NCBI GenBank assembly: GCA_947178105.1
Contig: CAMWXD010000002.1
Location: 1 to 64,000, forward strand
DNA: 64,000 bases
Direction: 5' to 3'
Source: an uncultured Eubacterium sp.
GTDB lineage: Bacteria > Bacillota > Clostridia > Lachnospirales > Lachnospiraceae
Shown here: positions 8,791-16,806 of the stretch, in pieces
Position numbering within the stretch: position 1 is the first letter of the stretch
How the letters are laid out: the number at the start of each line of letters is the position of its first letter
Notes under the pieces: model-generated
Told to the model about the DNA's origin: nothing
The model's input: the letters and a program-made list of their open reading frames with translations, nothing else
Database searches by the model: none
Program-made: the position numbers and the translations under genes

Positions 8791-8840
8791 TGTGCAAATA
8801 CAAAAACAAAGATAAAAAATTGTGCAAATATACAAATATA
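8791..8840 (+). promoter_or_regulatory. Tandem TGTGCAAATA operator-like sites before fructokinase
   Basis: TGTGCAAATA occurs at 8791-8800 and again at 8821-8830, 30 bases apart (about three helical turns), immediately upstream of the fructokinase -35 box. The same ten bases are at 11431-11440 before the levanase gene. I interpret them as binding sites of the divergent LacI-type regulator. Confidence 0.55.
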
Positions 8841-8843
8841 GAA

Positions 8844-8872
8844 TTGAATAAATGTAAAAACTATGATATAGT
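8844..8872 (+). promoter_or_regulatory. Sigma-A promoter of the fructokinase operon
   Basis: -35 TTGAAT and -10 TATAGT are 17 bases apart, about 58 bases before the fructokinase start. It lies directly downstream of two TGTGCAAATA sites. Confidence 0.75.
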
Positions 8873-8930
8873 ATTTAGTAAAGAATGTACCAAAAAATTC
8901 AGACAAATATCAGCATTGGAAGGAGATACT

Positions 8931-9896
8931 ATGAAAAATTATGATGTAACCGCATTGGGAGAATTACTGATCGATTTTACAGAAAACGGAACAAGCGGGC
9001 AGGGTAATCCGCTGTTTGAGGCAAACCCGGGAGGTGCGCCGTGTAATGTATTGGCAATGCTGGCGAGGCTTGGGCATAAAACGGCATTTATCGGCAAAGT
9101 TGGACGGGATTTTTTTGGAGAACAGCTAAAAGCAGCGATTACCGAGGCTGGGATTGATGCGGCGTACCTGCGCATGGACGAGCAGGTTCATACAACGCTT
9201 GCTATGGTACATACCTTTGCGGATGGAGACAGGGATTTTTCGTTTTATCGTGACCCGGGAGCGGATATGATGCTTACGGAAGAGGAAGTGCCAAAGGAGC
9301 TGATCCAAGATTCCAAGATCTTTCATTTTGGCACGCTCTCCATGACGCACGAGGGAGTACGCGCGGCTACGAAACAGGCGGTGCAGACAGCCAGAGAGGC
9401 AGGCGCCGTGATTTCCTTTGACCCGAATCTGCGTCCGCCGCTTTGGAAAAGCCTGGATGACGCGGCACAGCAGACACTGTATGGAATGGGGCAGTGCCAG
9501 ATCCTTAAGATTTCGGATAATGAGATCCAGTGGATTACCGGGGAAGAGGATTACTCCAAAGGTGTGGCATGGATCAGGGAAAGATATCAGATCCCATTGA
9601 TTCTGGTGTCTATGGGAAGAGAAGGAAGCAGGGCGTATTATGACGGATGTATGGTGGAGGAAGCGCCGTTTCTGCAAGAGAATACGATCGAAACCACAGG
9701 GGCAGGCGATACGTTTTGTGCGTGCGTGCTGCATTATATTTGCGAACATGGCATAGAAGGGCTGACAGAAGGCAAGCTGCGCGAAATGCTTGTATTTGCC
9801 AATGCTGCTGCATCGCTTGTTACGACACGAAAGGGAGCGCTGCGGGTAATGCCTGGTAGGGAAGAAGTGGAGGCGCTGGCAGGAAGCAGATGGTAA
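8931..9896 (+). CDS. Fructokinase (PfkB/ribokinase family)
   Basis: A 321-residue ATP-dependent sugar kinase, expected to convert fructose to fructose 6-phosphate. It shows the PfkB signatures: an N-terminal GELLIDF and GGAPCNVLAMLARLG substrate region and the C-terminal TTGAGDTF motif with catalytic base D260. ATG 8931 is preceded by AAGGAGAT; an upstream in-frame ATG at 8790 overlaps the promoter and is rejected. The stop overlaps the start of the next GH32-like gene by seven bases, so the two are translationally coupled. The neighbouring fructosidases supply free fructose, supporting specificity for fructose. Confidence 0.9.
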   Translation: MKNYDVTALGELLIDFTENGTSGQGNPLFEANPGGAPCNVLAMLARLGHKTAFIGKVGRDFFGEQLKAAITEAGIDAAYLRMDEQVHTTLAMVHTFADGDRDFSFYRDPGADMMLTEEEVPKELIQDSKIFHFGTLSMTHEGVRAATKQAVQTAREAGAVISFDPNLRPPLWKSLDDAAQQTLYGMGQCQILKISDNEIQWITGEEDYSKGVAWIRERYQIPLILVSMGREGSRAYYDGCMVEEAPFLQENTIETTGAGDTFCACVLHYICEHGIEGLTEGKLREMLVFANAAASLVTTRKGALRVMPGREEVEALAGSRW

Positions 9897-11341
9897 AGTA
9901 CGATTGGAAAAACGAAATGGATTTGTTTTATACGCCGCAGGATGCAAAAGCAGGAGATGTTATTCCTTTTTATAATACGCAGACAAAACAGTTTGAGAAC
10001 TACTACCTGAAAAACTGGAATCCAGATGCGCCCGCAGACAAAATTGTACATGGCTGGCACCGGATCGTGACAAAGGACAACCGGACGTACGAAGAATCGC
10101 CGGCTCATATCTGCGGCGGGACAGGATCCGTCATATATGCCGGGGATTGTTATCATCTATTTTACTGTACCTTCGACCAGGAGCCTCAGGCGCAGTGGGC
10201 ACGCCATGCTGTGAGCCGTGACCTGGAGGCGTGGGAAGATATCCCAGAAGACAGGTTTGGGCCGGATGGCGTTATTTACCGGATGTCGGACTGGCGGGAT
10301 CCGTTTGTCTTTTGGAATGAAGCAGAGCACAGATGGTGGATGCTGCTGGCAGCAAGGGAAAACAAACAGACAGAGCGCAACGGATGCGTGGCTTTGTGTG
10401 TGTCTAAAGACTTGTCCAAATGGGAGTACTGCGAGCCGCTCTATGCACCGGGCATCCATCCGGCAGCAAATGAGTGTCCTGACCTGTTCCAGATGGGTGA
10501 CTGGTATTATCTGGTGTACTCGAATTATACAGACGGCTTTAGTACTTACTACCGAATGAGCAGAAGCCTGTATGGGCCATGGGTGCGTCCGCCGGTAGAT
10601 ACTTTCGACGGCAGGGCTTTTTACGCGGCAAAGACCGCAGCAGATGAGAAAGGCCGTTACATTTATGGATGGAATCCGACACGCGGTGAAAACGGATGGG
10701 GCTTTGACCCGCAAAGGGATTACGGAAAAGATTACAGCACATGGAACTGGGGAGGGTCGATCGTGGCGCATAAGCTCGTACAGCATGAAGACGGGACTTT
10801 GGGTGTATGTCCGGTAGAAAGCGTTGCACAGGCTTATGGAACCGGGAGAAAAATATCGTGGGAACCTCTGGCAGGCGTATGGGAATTTTCCGAAAAACGC
10901 GCCCTATGTATTTCACTGGACAGCTATGGCTGCGCTCTGTGCGGCAAAATGCCGCGTAGGGGAGTAATACGGGCTAAAATCAAATATGCCGGCGGGCCGG
11001 CATGTTTTGGCATGGCGCTGCATGTGGATAAAAAATTTGATATCGGCTATTATCTTATGTTTGAACCATGGTATCAAAGGATACAGTTGCGTTCAGGCAT
11101 TCGGATGTATGAACAGGGCGGGCAGATGTTTCCGTATGCAGTGGAAATGGAACGGCCGCTGCGCCTGGAGCCTGGAGTTGTATATGATCTGGAATTATAC
11201 TTGCAGGATACACTGGCAGTTTTATATATCAGCCATGATGTGGCATTTGGGTTTCGCATGTATAACGAAAAGGAGAAAGAGTTTGGCTGGTTTGTGTCTG
11301 ATGGCTGCATACAGGTATGGGATGTGGAGGCCGCGGACTGA
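9890..11341 (+). CDS. GH32-like glycosidase, divergent, intracellular
   Basis: A 483-residue beta-fructosidase-like protein of the GH32/GH43 superfamily. Likely catalytic residues are the aspartate of AGDVIPFY (D23, replacing the classical NDPNG context), D137 in WRDP, and E195 in NECPDLF. A C-terminal beta-sandwich begins near residue 330. There is no signal peptide, so it acts in the cytoplasm. It overlaps the fructokinase gene by seven bases and shares its promoter, implying the pair cleaves imported oligosaccharides and phosphorylates released fructose. The altered nucleophile motif places it in a branch distinct from sucrose hydrolases; its exact substrate cannot be read from sequence. 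Confidence 0.8.
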   Translation: MVKYDWKNEMDLFYTPQDAKAGDVIPFYNTQTKQFENYYLKNWNPDAPADKIVHGWHRIVTKDNRTYEESPAHICGGTGSVIYAGDCYHLFYCTFDQEPQAQWARHAVSRDLEAWEDIPEDRFGPDGVIYRMSDWRDPFVFWNEAEHRWWMLLAARENKQTERNGCVALCVSKDLSKWEYCEPLYAPGIHPAANECPDLFQMGDWYYLVYSNYTDGFSTYYRMSRSLYGPWVRPPVDTFDGRAFYAAKTAADEKGRYIYGWNPTRGENGWGFDPQRDYGKDYSTWNWGGSIVAHKLVQHEDGTLGVCPVESVAQAYGTGRKISWEPLAGVWEFSEKRALCISLDSYGCALCGKMPRRGVIRAKIKYAGGPACFGMALHVDKKFDIGYYLMFEPWYQRIQLRSGIRMYEQGGQMFPYAVEMERPLRLEPGVVYDLELYLQDTLAVLYISHDVAFGFRMYNEKEKEFGWFVSDGCIQVWDVEAAD

Positions 11342-11343
11342 AC

Positions 11344-11370
11344 AGATATTGAAAATATCTAAATTTTTGT
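11344..11370 (+). terminator. Small AT-rich hairpin after the GH32-like gene
   Basis: AGATATT and AATATCT form a short stem followed by AAATTTTTG. It is weak, so some read-through into the levanase gene is possible. Confidence 0.4.
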
Positions 11371-11430
11371 TTGGATTTTGTTGGAATTTATCGATTATAA
11401 CGTCATGAAAAAATAATGTAAAAAAAATAT

Positions 11431-11475
11431 TGTGCAAATATAAAAATATAAGTTGACTAAATGCACAAATTTGCG
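11431..11475 (+). promoter_or_regulatory. Levanase control region with operator-like motifs
   Basis: TGTGCAAATATA at 11431 closely copies the fructokinase upstream site, and AATGCACAAATT at 11460-11471 copies the motif in the lacI promoter. Between them lies TTGACT (11453-11458), a possible -35, but I find no convincing -10 at the right distance. TGTGCA and TGCACA form an inverted pair, fitting two repressor half-sites. Confidence 0.5.
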
Positions 11476-11562
11476 AAGGCAGGAATGACTGCATGTGTGA
11501 GCAGTTTGCGGAATGCCGATTTGCTGATGTATGCGGGGTATGAAAAAGAAAGGAGAAACAGA

Positions 11563-14500
11563 ATGAAAAATTTTTGGAAAAAGATGACGGCAACTGTGCT
11601 TGCCGGTGCGGTTTCGTTATCTGGAATACCTGGCGGGCTGCCTGGCACAGCCGGTACAGGCAGCGTGACTGCGGCGGCTGCCAGCAGTGCAGAACAGATT
11701 TTTGCAGGCAGCTTTGTGTCCAGGTCTTATGGGGCGGCATTTGAAACGGATGCACAGGCAGGTACTGTAACAATGGGGAATAACGGCGGAGACCATTTTG
11801 CAGTGTATGACGGGCTGGAAAAAAGGGCGTCCTCGTTTGTGTATGAGGCGGATGTGAAGCTGGCTGAGGGGCCTTCTGCTGCACTAATCTTTGGAATTGG
11901 CAGTAAGAAAACGCCGTCCAGTAAATGGTACGGAGCCAATATGGATACGACCAGAAGCGCGGATACGTTCCGGCTGTTCGGGCCGGGGCTTGGAGATGTG
12001 AGCGACGGCAAGGGCAGCCAAAATATGGATCTTACGAAAAAACTGCATCTGAAAGTAGATGTACAGGCGGACGGCAGTTTTGTCTATACCTTTGGCAATA
12101 AAGGCGGGAAAACGCGTTCCATAAGCGGCAAGATCCCGGACTGGCAGGGAGGCTATATCGGTGTCCTGACCTGGAACAGCAAAGCGGTATTTTCCAATAT
12201 TACGTTTCAAAACCGCACGGATGATGTATCCAGCCAGATCAAAGAAGTGGAGGCAAATTCGGCATACCGGACAAACCTGGCGCAGATGACGGCAATGGAT
12301 AACGCAGTGTGGGAAGTAAAGGGCGACGGGCTTTACAGCAATGCAGCAGGGAAAGGAAACAGCTTTTTGTATTCCCAGGCAAAGGGAAGTAATTTTGTCT
12401 ATGCGACAGATGTGAATTTTGCCAAAGAGCAAGGCGCCGCAGCGCTGATTTTCCGCAGTACGAACGACAGCGGGAATAAGAACTGTTACGCAGCCAGCCT
12501 GGACGCAGGCTCTAAGAAGTGCAAATTGTGGAGATGGCAGGACGACAGTGATTACCAGTTGATCGATGAAGTGGATATCACACCGGCAAGCAGCGGAAAG
12601 TATACATTAAAGGTGGTAGCGGCGGATTCGTGGATTTGCTTTTATGTAAATGACACGCTTGCTGCAAGTACCGGGGACTATTCCATGCAGATCGGGCAGT
12701 CGAATAAAGGACAGGGAACCGTTTTAAAAGACGGATATTTCGGCCTGCTAAACTGGAATGGGGAAATGACGTTTCAGAATACCTATTTTAAGGAATTTGA
12801 CGATACGTTTCACCCGCTTTTAGAGGATATTACAGTCACATCTTCTACAGGCGGTGTGGAAGAAAAGCCGCAGTTTTTCCAGACAGAGCCGGTTAGCATC
12901 CAGTATGTAAAAAATGATGCAGCTTCGGTAGATGTTACTGCGGTTGCGAAAGTGCCGGGAGCAAAAGTGACGGTACAGGATGCGAAAGGCATCGTTTATG
13001 ATTCTATGAAAAATATCCCTGTTGCTGTCGGCAGGAATTATATTACGGTCACAAACACCGTAACGGCGGAGGATGGCACAACGGCGGCGCTGACATACAG
13101 GGTCAATGTATTCCGCAGACAGAAGGATGAGGTATATTATAATGAATTATACCGCAGCCAGTATCATTATTCGGTAAAGGACGGCTGGGGAAATGACCCG
13201 AACGGCATGGTTTATTATAATGGCACTTACCATCTGTTTTATCAGTATTACGATGACACGCATCATGGCGGATACATAGAATGGGCACATGCTACAAGCA
13301 AAGATCTGATCACCTGGGAAGAGCAGCCGATGGCGCTTTACCCGGATGCAAATGGCTCGATGTTTTCCGGCTGTATCGTGGCAGATACGAAAAATACATC
13401 TGGCTTGTTTGCGGATGGAAACGGCGGCCTGGTTGCACTGATTACTGCGGATGGAAACGGGCAGCGTGTCAAGCTTGCTTACAGCACAGATGAAGGAAAG
13501 ACCTGGACAAAATTAGATACGGTTGCGGCTGACTGGGAGGATGACCCGCTTGGCAACAGAGATTTCCGTGACCCGAAGGTATTCCGCTGGGAAAATAAGT
13601 GGTTTATGGTAATTGCGGGCGGCCCGCTGCGCATTTATTCCTCCGATAACCTGCTGACATGGAAATGCGAATCTGCTTATCCAGACCTGCATACAGAATG
13701 CCCGGACTTGTATCCGTTACGGGCAGATGACGGAAATATCAAATGGGTGCTCTCCAGAGGCGGAAGGTATTATAAAGTCGGAGATTTTACACAGAAAGAC
13801 GGAAATTGGACGTTTGTACCGGATCCGGCATATGCCGCCTCCAATGAAGTATCTGCGGATGGGGTTATGAATTTTGGCAGGGATTCCTATGCAGCCATGA
13901 CCTATTATGTACAGGACTTTGGGACGGCCGCAAATCCGACGCTGCCAGAGGAGCTGGTGGAGATCAACTGGGCGAATACCTGGGATGATTACTGCAATCA
14001 GGTAGGAGATAAGACAGGCGAGAAGTTCAACGGCACTTATAATCTAAATCTGAAACTGGGGCTTACCAGACAGGATGAAAAATATGTACTGACACAGACG
14101 CCGGTATCGGCATACGAAACATTGCGTGACACACAACATGCAGTTGTATGCAAAGATGTTGAGATTAAAGCGGAAAATGGCCTGCTGAAGGATTTCCAGG
14201 GAGACAGCTACGAGATCGTGTCTTCCTTCACGCCGGGAGCAGATACGAAAAAAATCGGTTTCCGGCTGCGCACGGGCGGGAAAGAAGCGACAGAAGTTGT
14301 TTATGATCTGGAAAGCGAGATGTTATCCATTGACCGCAGCAGGTCAGGCATTATTTTAAGCAATAAATTTGCCGAAGTTACAAGCCAGCATGTGACAAGA
14401 AACGCAGACGGCACGATCGACCTGCATATTTTTGTGGACAGGTCTTTGATCGAAGTATTTGCAAAAGGCGGCACCGCTGCCGGTGCAAACCAGATCTTCC

Positions 14501-15627
14501 CGTCGGTGTCAAGCCTTGGCGCAGAAGTATTTGCAGAAGGCGGCACGGCAAAAGCAGATATCGCCGTGTATCCGATGGCGAGCATCTGGAAAGAGAAAAA
14601 ACAGTCTGAACATCCGGTTGCGGTTGCCTCTGCTTCCAATACAGACAGCAGCATCAATGTCGGAGACAGCATTGAGCTGACAGCATACCTGCTTCCAGCG
14701 GATGCGCAGCAGGACATTGTGTGGGTGTCTGAAAACCCGGAAGTGGCATCGATTGAAACAAACGGGACAGGTGTACGCGTCACAGCCCTGCAAAAAGGAG
14801 ATACAAAAATAACTGCAACTGCGCGCCAGGATGCAGCCCTGAAAAAGGAATTTGCCATTCATATATTTGAAAACCGCTTTGATACAAATGTCGGGCCGTT
14901 TGTAACGAACGGCGGCAACTGGCTGATTGACGGGGAAATTTTAAGCGTATCCAACAGCGGCATGAATGACTATTATATGACAGGCAGCAAATTAGATCGG
15001 AAAGAGTATGTACTGAGCACAGACCTGAAATATGAAAAAGGTGTTGTCAACCTGTTTTTTGCGGCGAAAGGAACCGATCCTGCGGACGGAAATGCCTATG
15101 CGGTGCAGTTTGGGGACAATCATACCGTACGGCTGTTCCGGTTTGCCGGTGAGACAGTGAAGGAAGCGGATATGGGAAAAGCGGTCAATGACGGAGCATA
15201 CCATCATGTGGAAATCCTGAAAACGGCTGACAGCGTGGCTGTGTCTGTGGATGGAACCGAATATCTGTCTCATACATTTGAAAAAACAGAAGATTTTTAT
15301 CAGGAGGCTTATGCAGGCATCGGGCTGTGGGATGGAGAGCTGTCTGTAAAGGGCTTTTCGATACAGGACGCGGCGGCTGCCATTGAGAAAAAGGCGGCGG
15401 CAGAAAACAAGGCCGCGCAAACAAGGCTGCAAACAGCGCTCAAAAAAGCAAAAAAAGTCGTCGATCAGGGCAAAGGGAAATATACGGATCAGACATGGAA
15501 AGCATTTAAAAATGCTTACAACGCAGCGAAAAAAGCTCCAGAAGATGCAAAAACAGCAAAATACATAAAACTGGCGGACAATCTGGAGCAGGCACAGGCA
15601 AATTTAAAGAAAACAAAATCATTGTAA
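11563..15627 (+). CDS. Secreted multi-modular GH32 levanase/inulinase
   Basis: A 1354-residue exported fructan hydrolase. A signal peptide (MKNFWKKMTATVLAGAVSLS) is followed by two concanavalin-like/CBM66-type modules (about 40-410), a short linker domain, and the GH32 catalytic domain with nucleophile D545 in GNDPNG, stabiliser D670 in FRDPK and acid/base E712 in ECPD. After the GH32 beta-sandwich come a Big_2 bacterial Ig-like domain (about 1015-1100), a third CBM66-type module, and a Lys/Ala-rich FIVAR-like helical tail. No LPXTG sorting motif or terminal membrane anchor is present. ATG 11563 has AAGGAG eight bases upstream; the in-frame ATG at 11461 lies in the operator region. Confidence 0.9.
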   Translation: MKNFWKKMTATVLAGAVSLSGIPGGLPGTAGTGSVTAAAASSAEQIFAGSFVSRSYGAAFETDAQAGTVTMGNNGGDHFAVYDGLEKRASSFVYEADVKLAEGPSAALIFGIGSKKTPSSKWYGANMDTTRSADTFRLFGPGLGDVSDGKGSQNMDLTKKLHLKVDVQADGSFVYTFGNKGGKTRSISGKIPDWQGGYIGVLTWNSKAVFSNITFQNRTDDVSSQIKEVEANSAYRTNLAQMTAMDNAVWEVKGDGLYSNAAGKGNSFLYSQAKGSNFVYATDVNFAKEQGAAALIFRSTNDSGNKNCYAASLDAGSKKCKLWRWQDDSDYQLIDEVDITPASSGKYTLKVVAADSWICFYVNDTLAASTGDYSMQIGQSNKGQGTVLKDGYFGLLNWNGEMTFQNTYFKEFDDTFHPLLEDITVTSSTGGVEEKPQFFQTEPVSIQYVKNDAASVDVTAVAKVPGAKVTVQDAKGIVYDSMKNIPVAVGRNYITVTNTVTAEDGTTAALTYRVNVFRRQKDEVYYNELYRSQYHYSVKDGWGNDPNGMVYYNGTYHLFYQYYDDTHHGGYIEWAHATSKDLITWEEQPMALYPDANGSMFSGCIVADTKNTSGLFADGNGGLVALITADGNGQRVKLAYSTDEGKTWTKLDTVAADWEDDPLGNRDFRDPKVFRWENKWFMVIAGGPLRIYSSDNLLTWKCESAYPDLHTECPDLYPLRADDGNIKWVLSRGGRYYKVGDFTQKDGNWTFVPDPAYAASNEVSADGVMNFGRDSYAAMTYYVQDFGTAANPTLPEELVEINWANTWDDYCNQVGDKTGEKFNGTYNLNLKLGLTRQDEKYVLTQTPVSAYETLRDTQHAVVCKDVEIKAENGLLKDFQGDSYEIVSSFTPGADTKKIGFRLRTGGKEATEVVYDLESEMLSIDRSRSGIILSNKFAEVTSQHVTRNADGTIDLHIFVDRSLIEVFAKGGTAAGANQIFPSVSSLGAEVFAEGGTAKADIAVYPMASIWKEKKQSEHPVAVASASNTDSSINVGDSIELTAYLLPADAQQDIVWVSENPEVASIETNGTGVRVTALQKGDTKITATARQDAALKKEFAIHIFENRFDTNVGPFVTNGGNWLIDGEILSVSNSGMNDYYMTGSKLDRKEYVLSTDLKYEKGVVNLFFAAKGTDPADGNAYAVQFGDNHTVRLFRFAGETVKEADMGKAVNDGAYHHVEILKTADSVAVSVDGTEYLSHTFEKTEDFYQEAYAGIGLWDGELSVKGFSIQDAAAAIEKKAAAENKAAQTRLQTALKKAKKVVDQGKGKYTDQTWKAFKNAYNAAKKAPEDAKTAKYIKLADNLEQAQANLKKTKSL

Positions 15628-15638
15628 AATTCAGACGA

Positions 15639-15687
15639 TGCCGGCATGTTCTCTTTTGAAAAAGGACGTGCCGGCACATTGTTTTTT
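15639..15687 (+). terminator. Terminator after the levanase gene
   Basis: TGCCGGCA occurs at both ends of a 38-base hairpin with partly paired inner arms, followed by CATTG and six T residues. Confidence 0.8.
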
Positions 15688-15855
15688 ACGGTGGTGTGCT
15701 ATTTGATGTTTGGATAGTGCATTAGAGAGTTTGGGATTGCCTGATGGTGAAATATGTGCTATCATTGGGCTATGGGAAACCAGAGCCGGGCGGCTTACCT
15801 TCTTGTTTTTTCGGAGGAGTTAATCCTCTATAAGAAAGAAAGGAGGGCGTTGCTA

Positions 15856-15951
15856 ATGATGATTACATATTCTGACTTGGTTCAGACTGGAATATTCATT
15901 GTTGCCCTCGTGAATCTGTGTTATCAGATGTTCACAGGGAAACGAAAATAG
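15856..15951 (+). CDS. Holin-like type I toxin peptide
   Basis: A 31-residue peptide (ATG 15856, or 15859 for 30 residues) with one hydrophobic helix TGIFIVALVNLCYQMF and a basic end TGKRK, matching the small holin-like toxin family of Firmicutes type I modules. A strong AAGGAGG site precedes it. The 3' end overlaps a predicted antisense RNA transcribed from 16039. The peptide would depolarise or perforate the membrane when unrepressed. The longer frame from 15754 lacks support. Confidence 0.72.
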   Translation: MMITYSDLVQTGIFIVALVNLCYQMFTGKRK

Positions 15952-16039
15952 CCGCCACTACTGCGAATAGTGACGGCTGCCCGTTAGGGTAGTTACACAT
16001 TATTTGAGGGTAGGCCGCGCATCTGGCTTTCCCTTTTGT
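15944..16039 (-). ncRNA. Antisense antitoxin RNA of the holin-like toxin
   Basis: Predicted from a minus-strand promoter (16046-16074) and a hairpin AGCCGTCACTA/TAGTGGCGGCT followed by ATTTTC at 15950-15943. The RNA would be about 95 nt and complementary to the last toxin codon and its 3' untranslated region, the usual arrangement for type I antitoxins. Transcript ends are inferred from sequence only. Confidence 0.6.
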
Positions 16040-16045
16040 ATTTTT

Positions 16046-16074
16046 AATATAGCATATCAGTCGGCAGTTTGCAA
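16046..16074 (-). promoter_or_regulatory. Promoter of the antitoxin RNA
   Basis: On the minus strand -35 TTGCAA and -10 TATATT are 17 bases apart. Confidence 0.65.
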
Positions 16075-16104
16075 GTTTTCATTTCAAAAACAGCCGTGAA
16101 AGAA

Positions 16105-16168
16105 AATAGTGTCAAAAGAAAAATGCAACATTTTCTCTAAAATGTTGCATTTTTCTTTTGACACTATT
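16105..16168. repeat. Perfect 30-bp inverted repeat with 4-base loop
   Basis: Arms 16105-16134 and 16139-16168 are exact reverse complements around the loop CTCT; each begins or ends with AATAGTGTC/GACACTATT. The centre has the palindromic core ATGCAACATTTT. It could be a bidirectional terminator separating the toxin module from csrA, or the remains of a small mobile element; no T tract of classical length follows either arm. Confidence 0.85.
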
Positions 16169-16287
16169 AATATCGGCACTTTCAAACAATACTTAACCCC
16201 AAATTTCAAAAAAATTTTTTAATATTTTTTGTTAAAACATTCCAGCCATTCCCCTATTTGCGCGCTTTTTCAGCAATCACAGACAGA

Positions 16288-16315
16288 ATGCAACAATTTA
16301 GAGAGAAAGTTGCAT
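16288..16315 (+). promoter_or_regulatory. Hairpin in the csrA leader
   Basis: ATGCAAC and GTTGCAT pair around a 14-base purine-rich loop, 46 bases before the csrA start. The stem repeats the core of the large inverted repeat at 16105-16168. Role unknown; a leader element acting on csrA expression is possible. Confidence 0.4.
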
Positions 16316-16361
16316 ACGACAAGTATCATTTGGAAGTGAACCAAAAAACAAGGAGGTTCTT

Positions 16362-16706
16362 ATGCTGAAACTGACCGTGAAACCAGGGGAATATCTTCTG
16401 ATCGGAAATGAAATCAAGCTGGTGTTTGCCGGGGGCAGCTCTAATAATCTGCGGATACTGGTAGATGCGCCAAAAAGCATGAATATTGCAAGAAGCTCTG
16501 CGCTGGAAAAGAAAATGATGGAAGAAGAGCCGGGAAATATGGTGACGCATTATAGAGACCAGGAGCTTTCAAAGGAAGCGCAGGAGAAGATCAAGGCTAT
16601 TTTAATGGAAGAGCGCAGGAAAGTCAGGATGGAAAAACGGGTACAAAGTCCCGCAGGCGTTCCAAGGCGGCAGGGAAGGTATGGTAATAATGCCGGATTA
16701 TCCTAG
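16362..16706 (+). CDS. csrA: CsrA-like translational regulator with C-terminal extension
   Basis: A 114-residue protein whose first 50 residues match the CsrA fold (MLKLTVKPGEYLLIGNEIKL, then LRILVDAPKSMNIAR corresponding to the INAPKDVSVHR block). CsrA binds GGA motifs in mRNA leaders and in Gram-positive bacteria represses flagellin translation, relieved by FliW. The usual length is 60-75 residues; here about 50 charged residues follow, ending in an Arg-rich stretch. AAGGAGG lies nine bases before the ATG. The flagellin gene starts 100 bases downstream, as expected. No fliW is visible in this window. Confidence 0.75.
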   Translation: MLKLTVKPGEYLLIGNEIKLVFAGGSSNNLRILVDAPKSMNIARSSALEKKMMEEEPGNMVTHYRDQELSKEAQEKIKAILMEERRKVRMEKRVQSPAGVPRRQGRYGNNAGLS

Positions 16707-16722
16707 GGATCTGGCTTTGTTA

Positions 16723-16749
16723 TATAAAATCAAATACGCGGGCGGATAA
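16723..16749 (+). promoter_or_regulatory. Sigma-28-like flagellin promoter
   Basis: GCGGATAA (742-749) differs in one base from the sigma-28/sigma-D -10 element GCCGATAA, and the A/T-rich TATATAAAA lies at the -35 distance. The TAAA itself is two bases closer than the ideal 15, so the -35 match is weaker. The position about 58 bases before the flagellin start fits. Confidence 0.5.
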
Positions 16750-16806
16750 TACCGCACATGCACGCAAACGGAATTGCGGCATTTTCAAAACAAGGAGGAA
16801 AATATT

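Noticed and set aside
9126-9947. 273-codon minus-strand frame across fructokinase
   Set aside because: It is a codon-bias shadow of the PfkB gene and overlaps the next gene start.
15754-15855. Longer frame in front of the holin-like toxin
   Set aside because: AAGGAGG sits inside it right before ATG 15856, and the extra residues do not match the toxin family.
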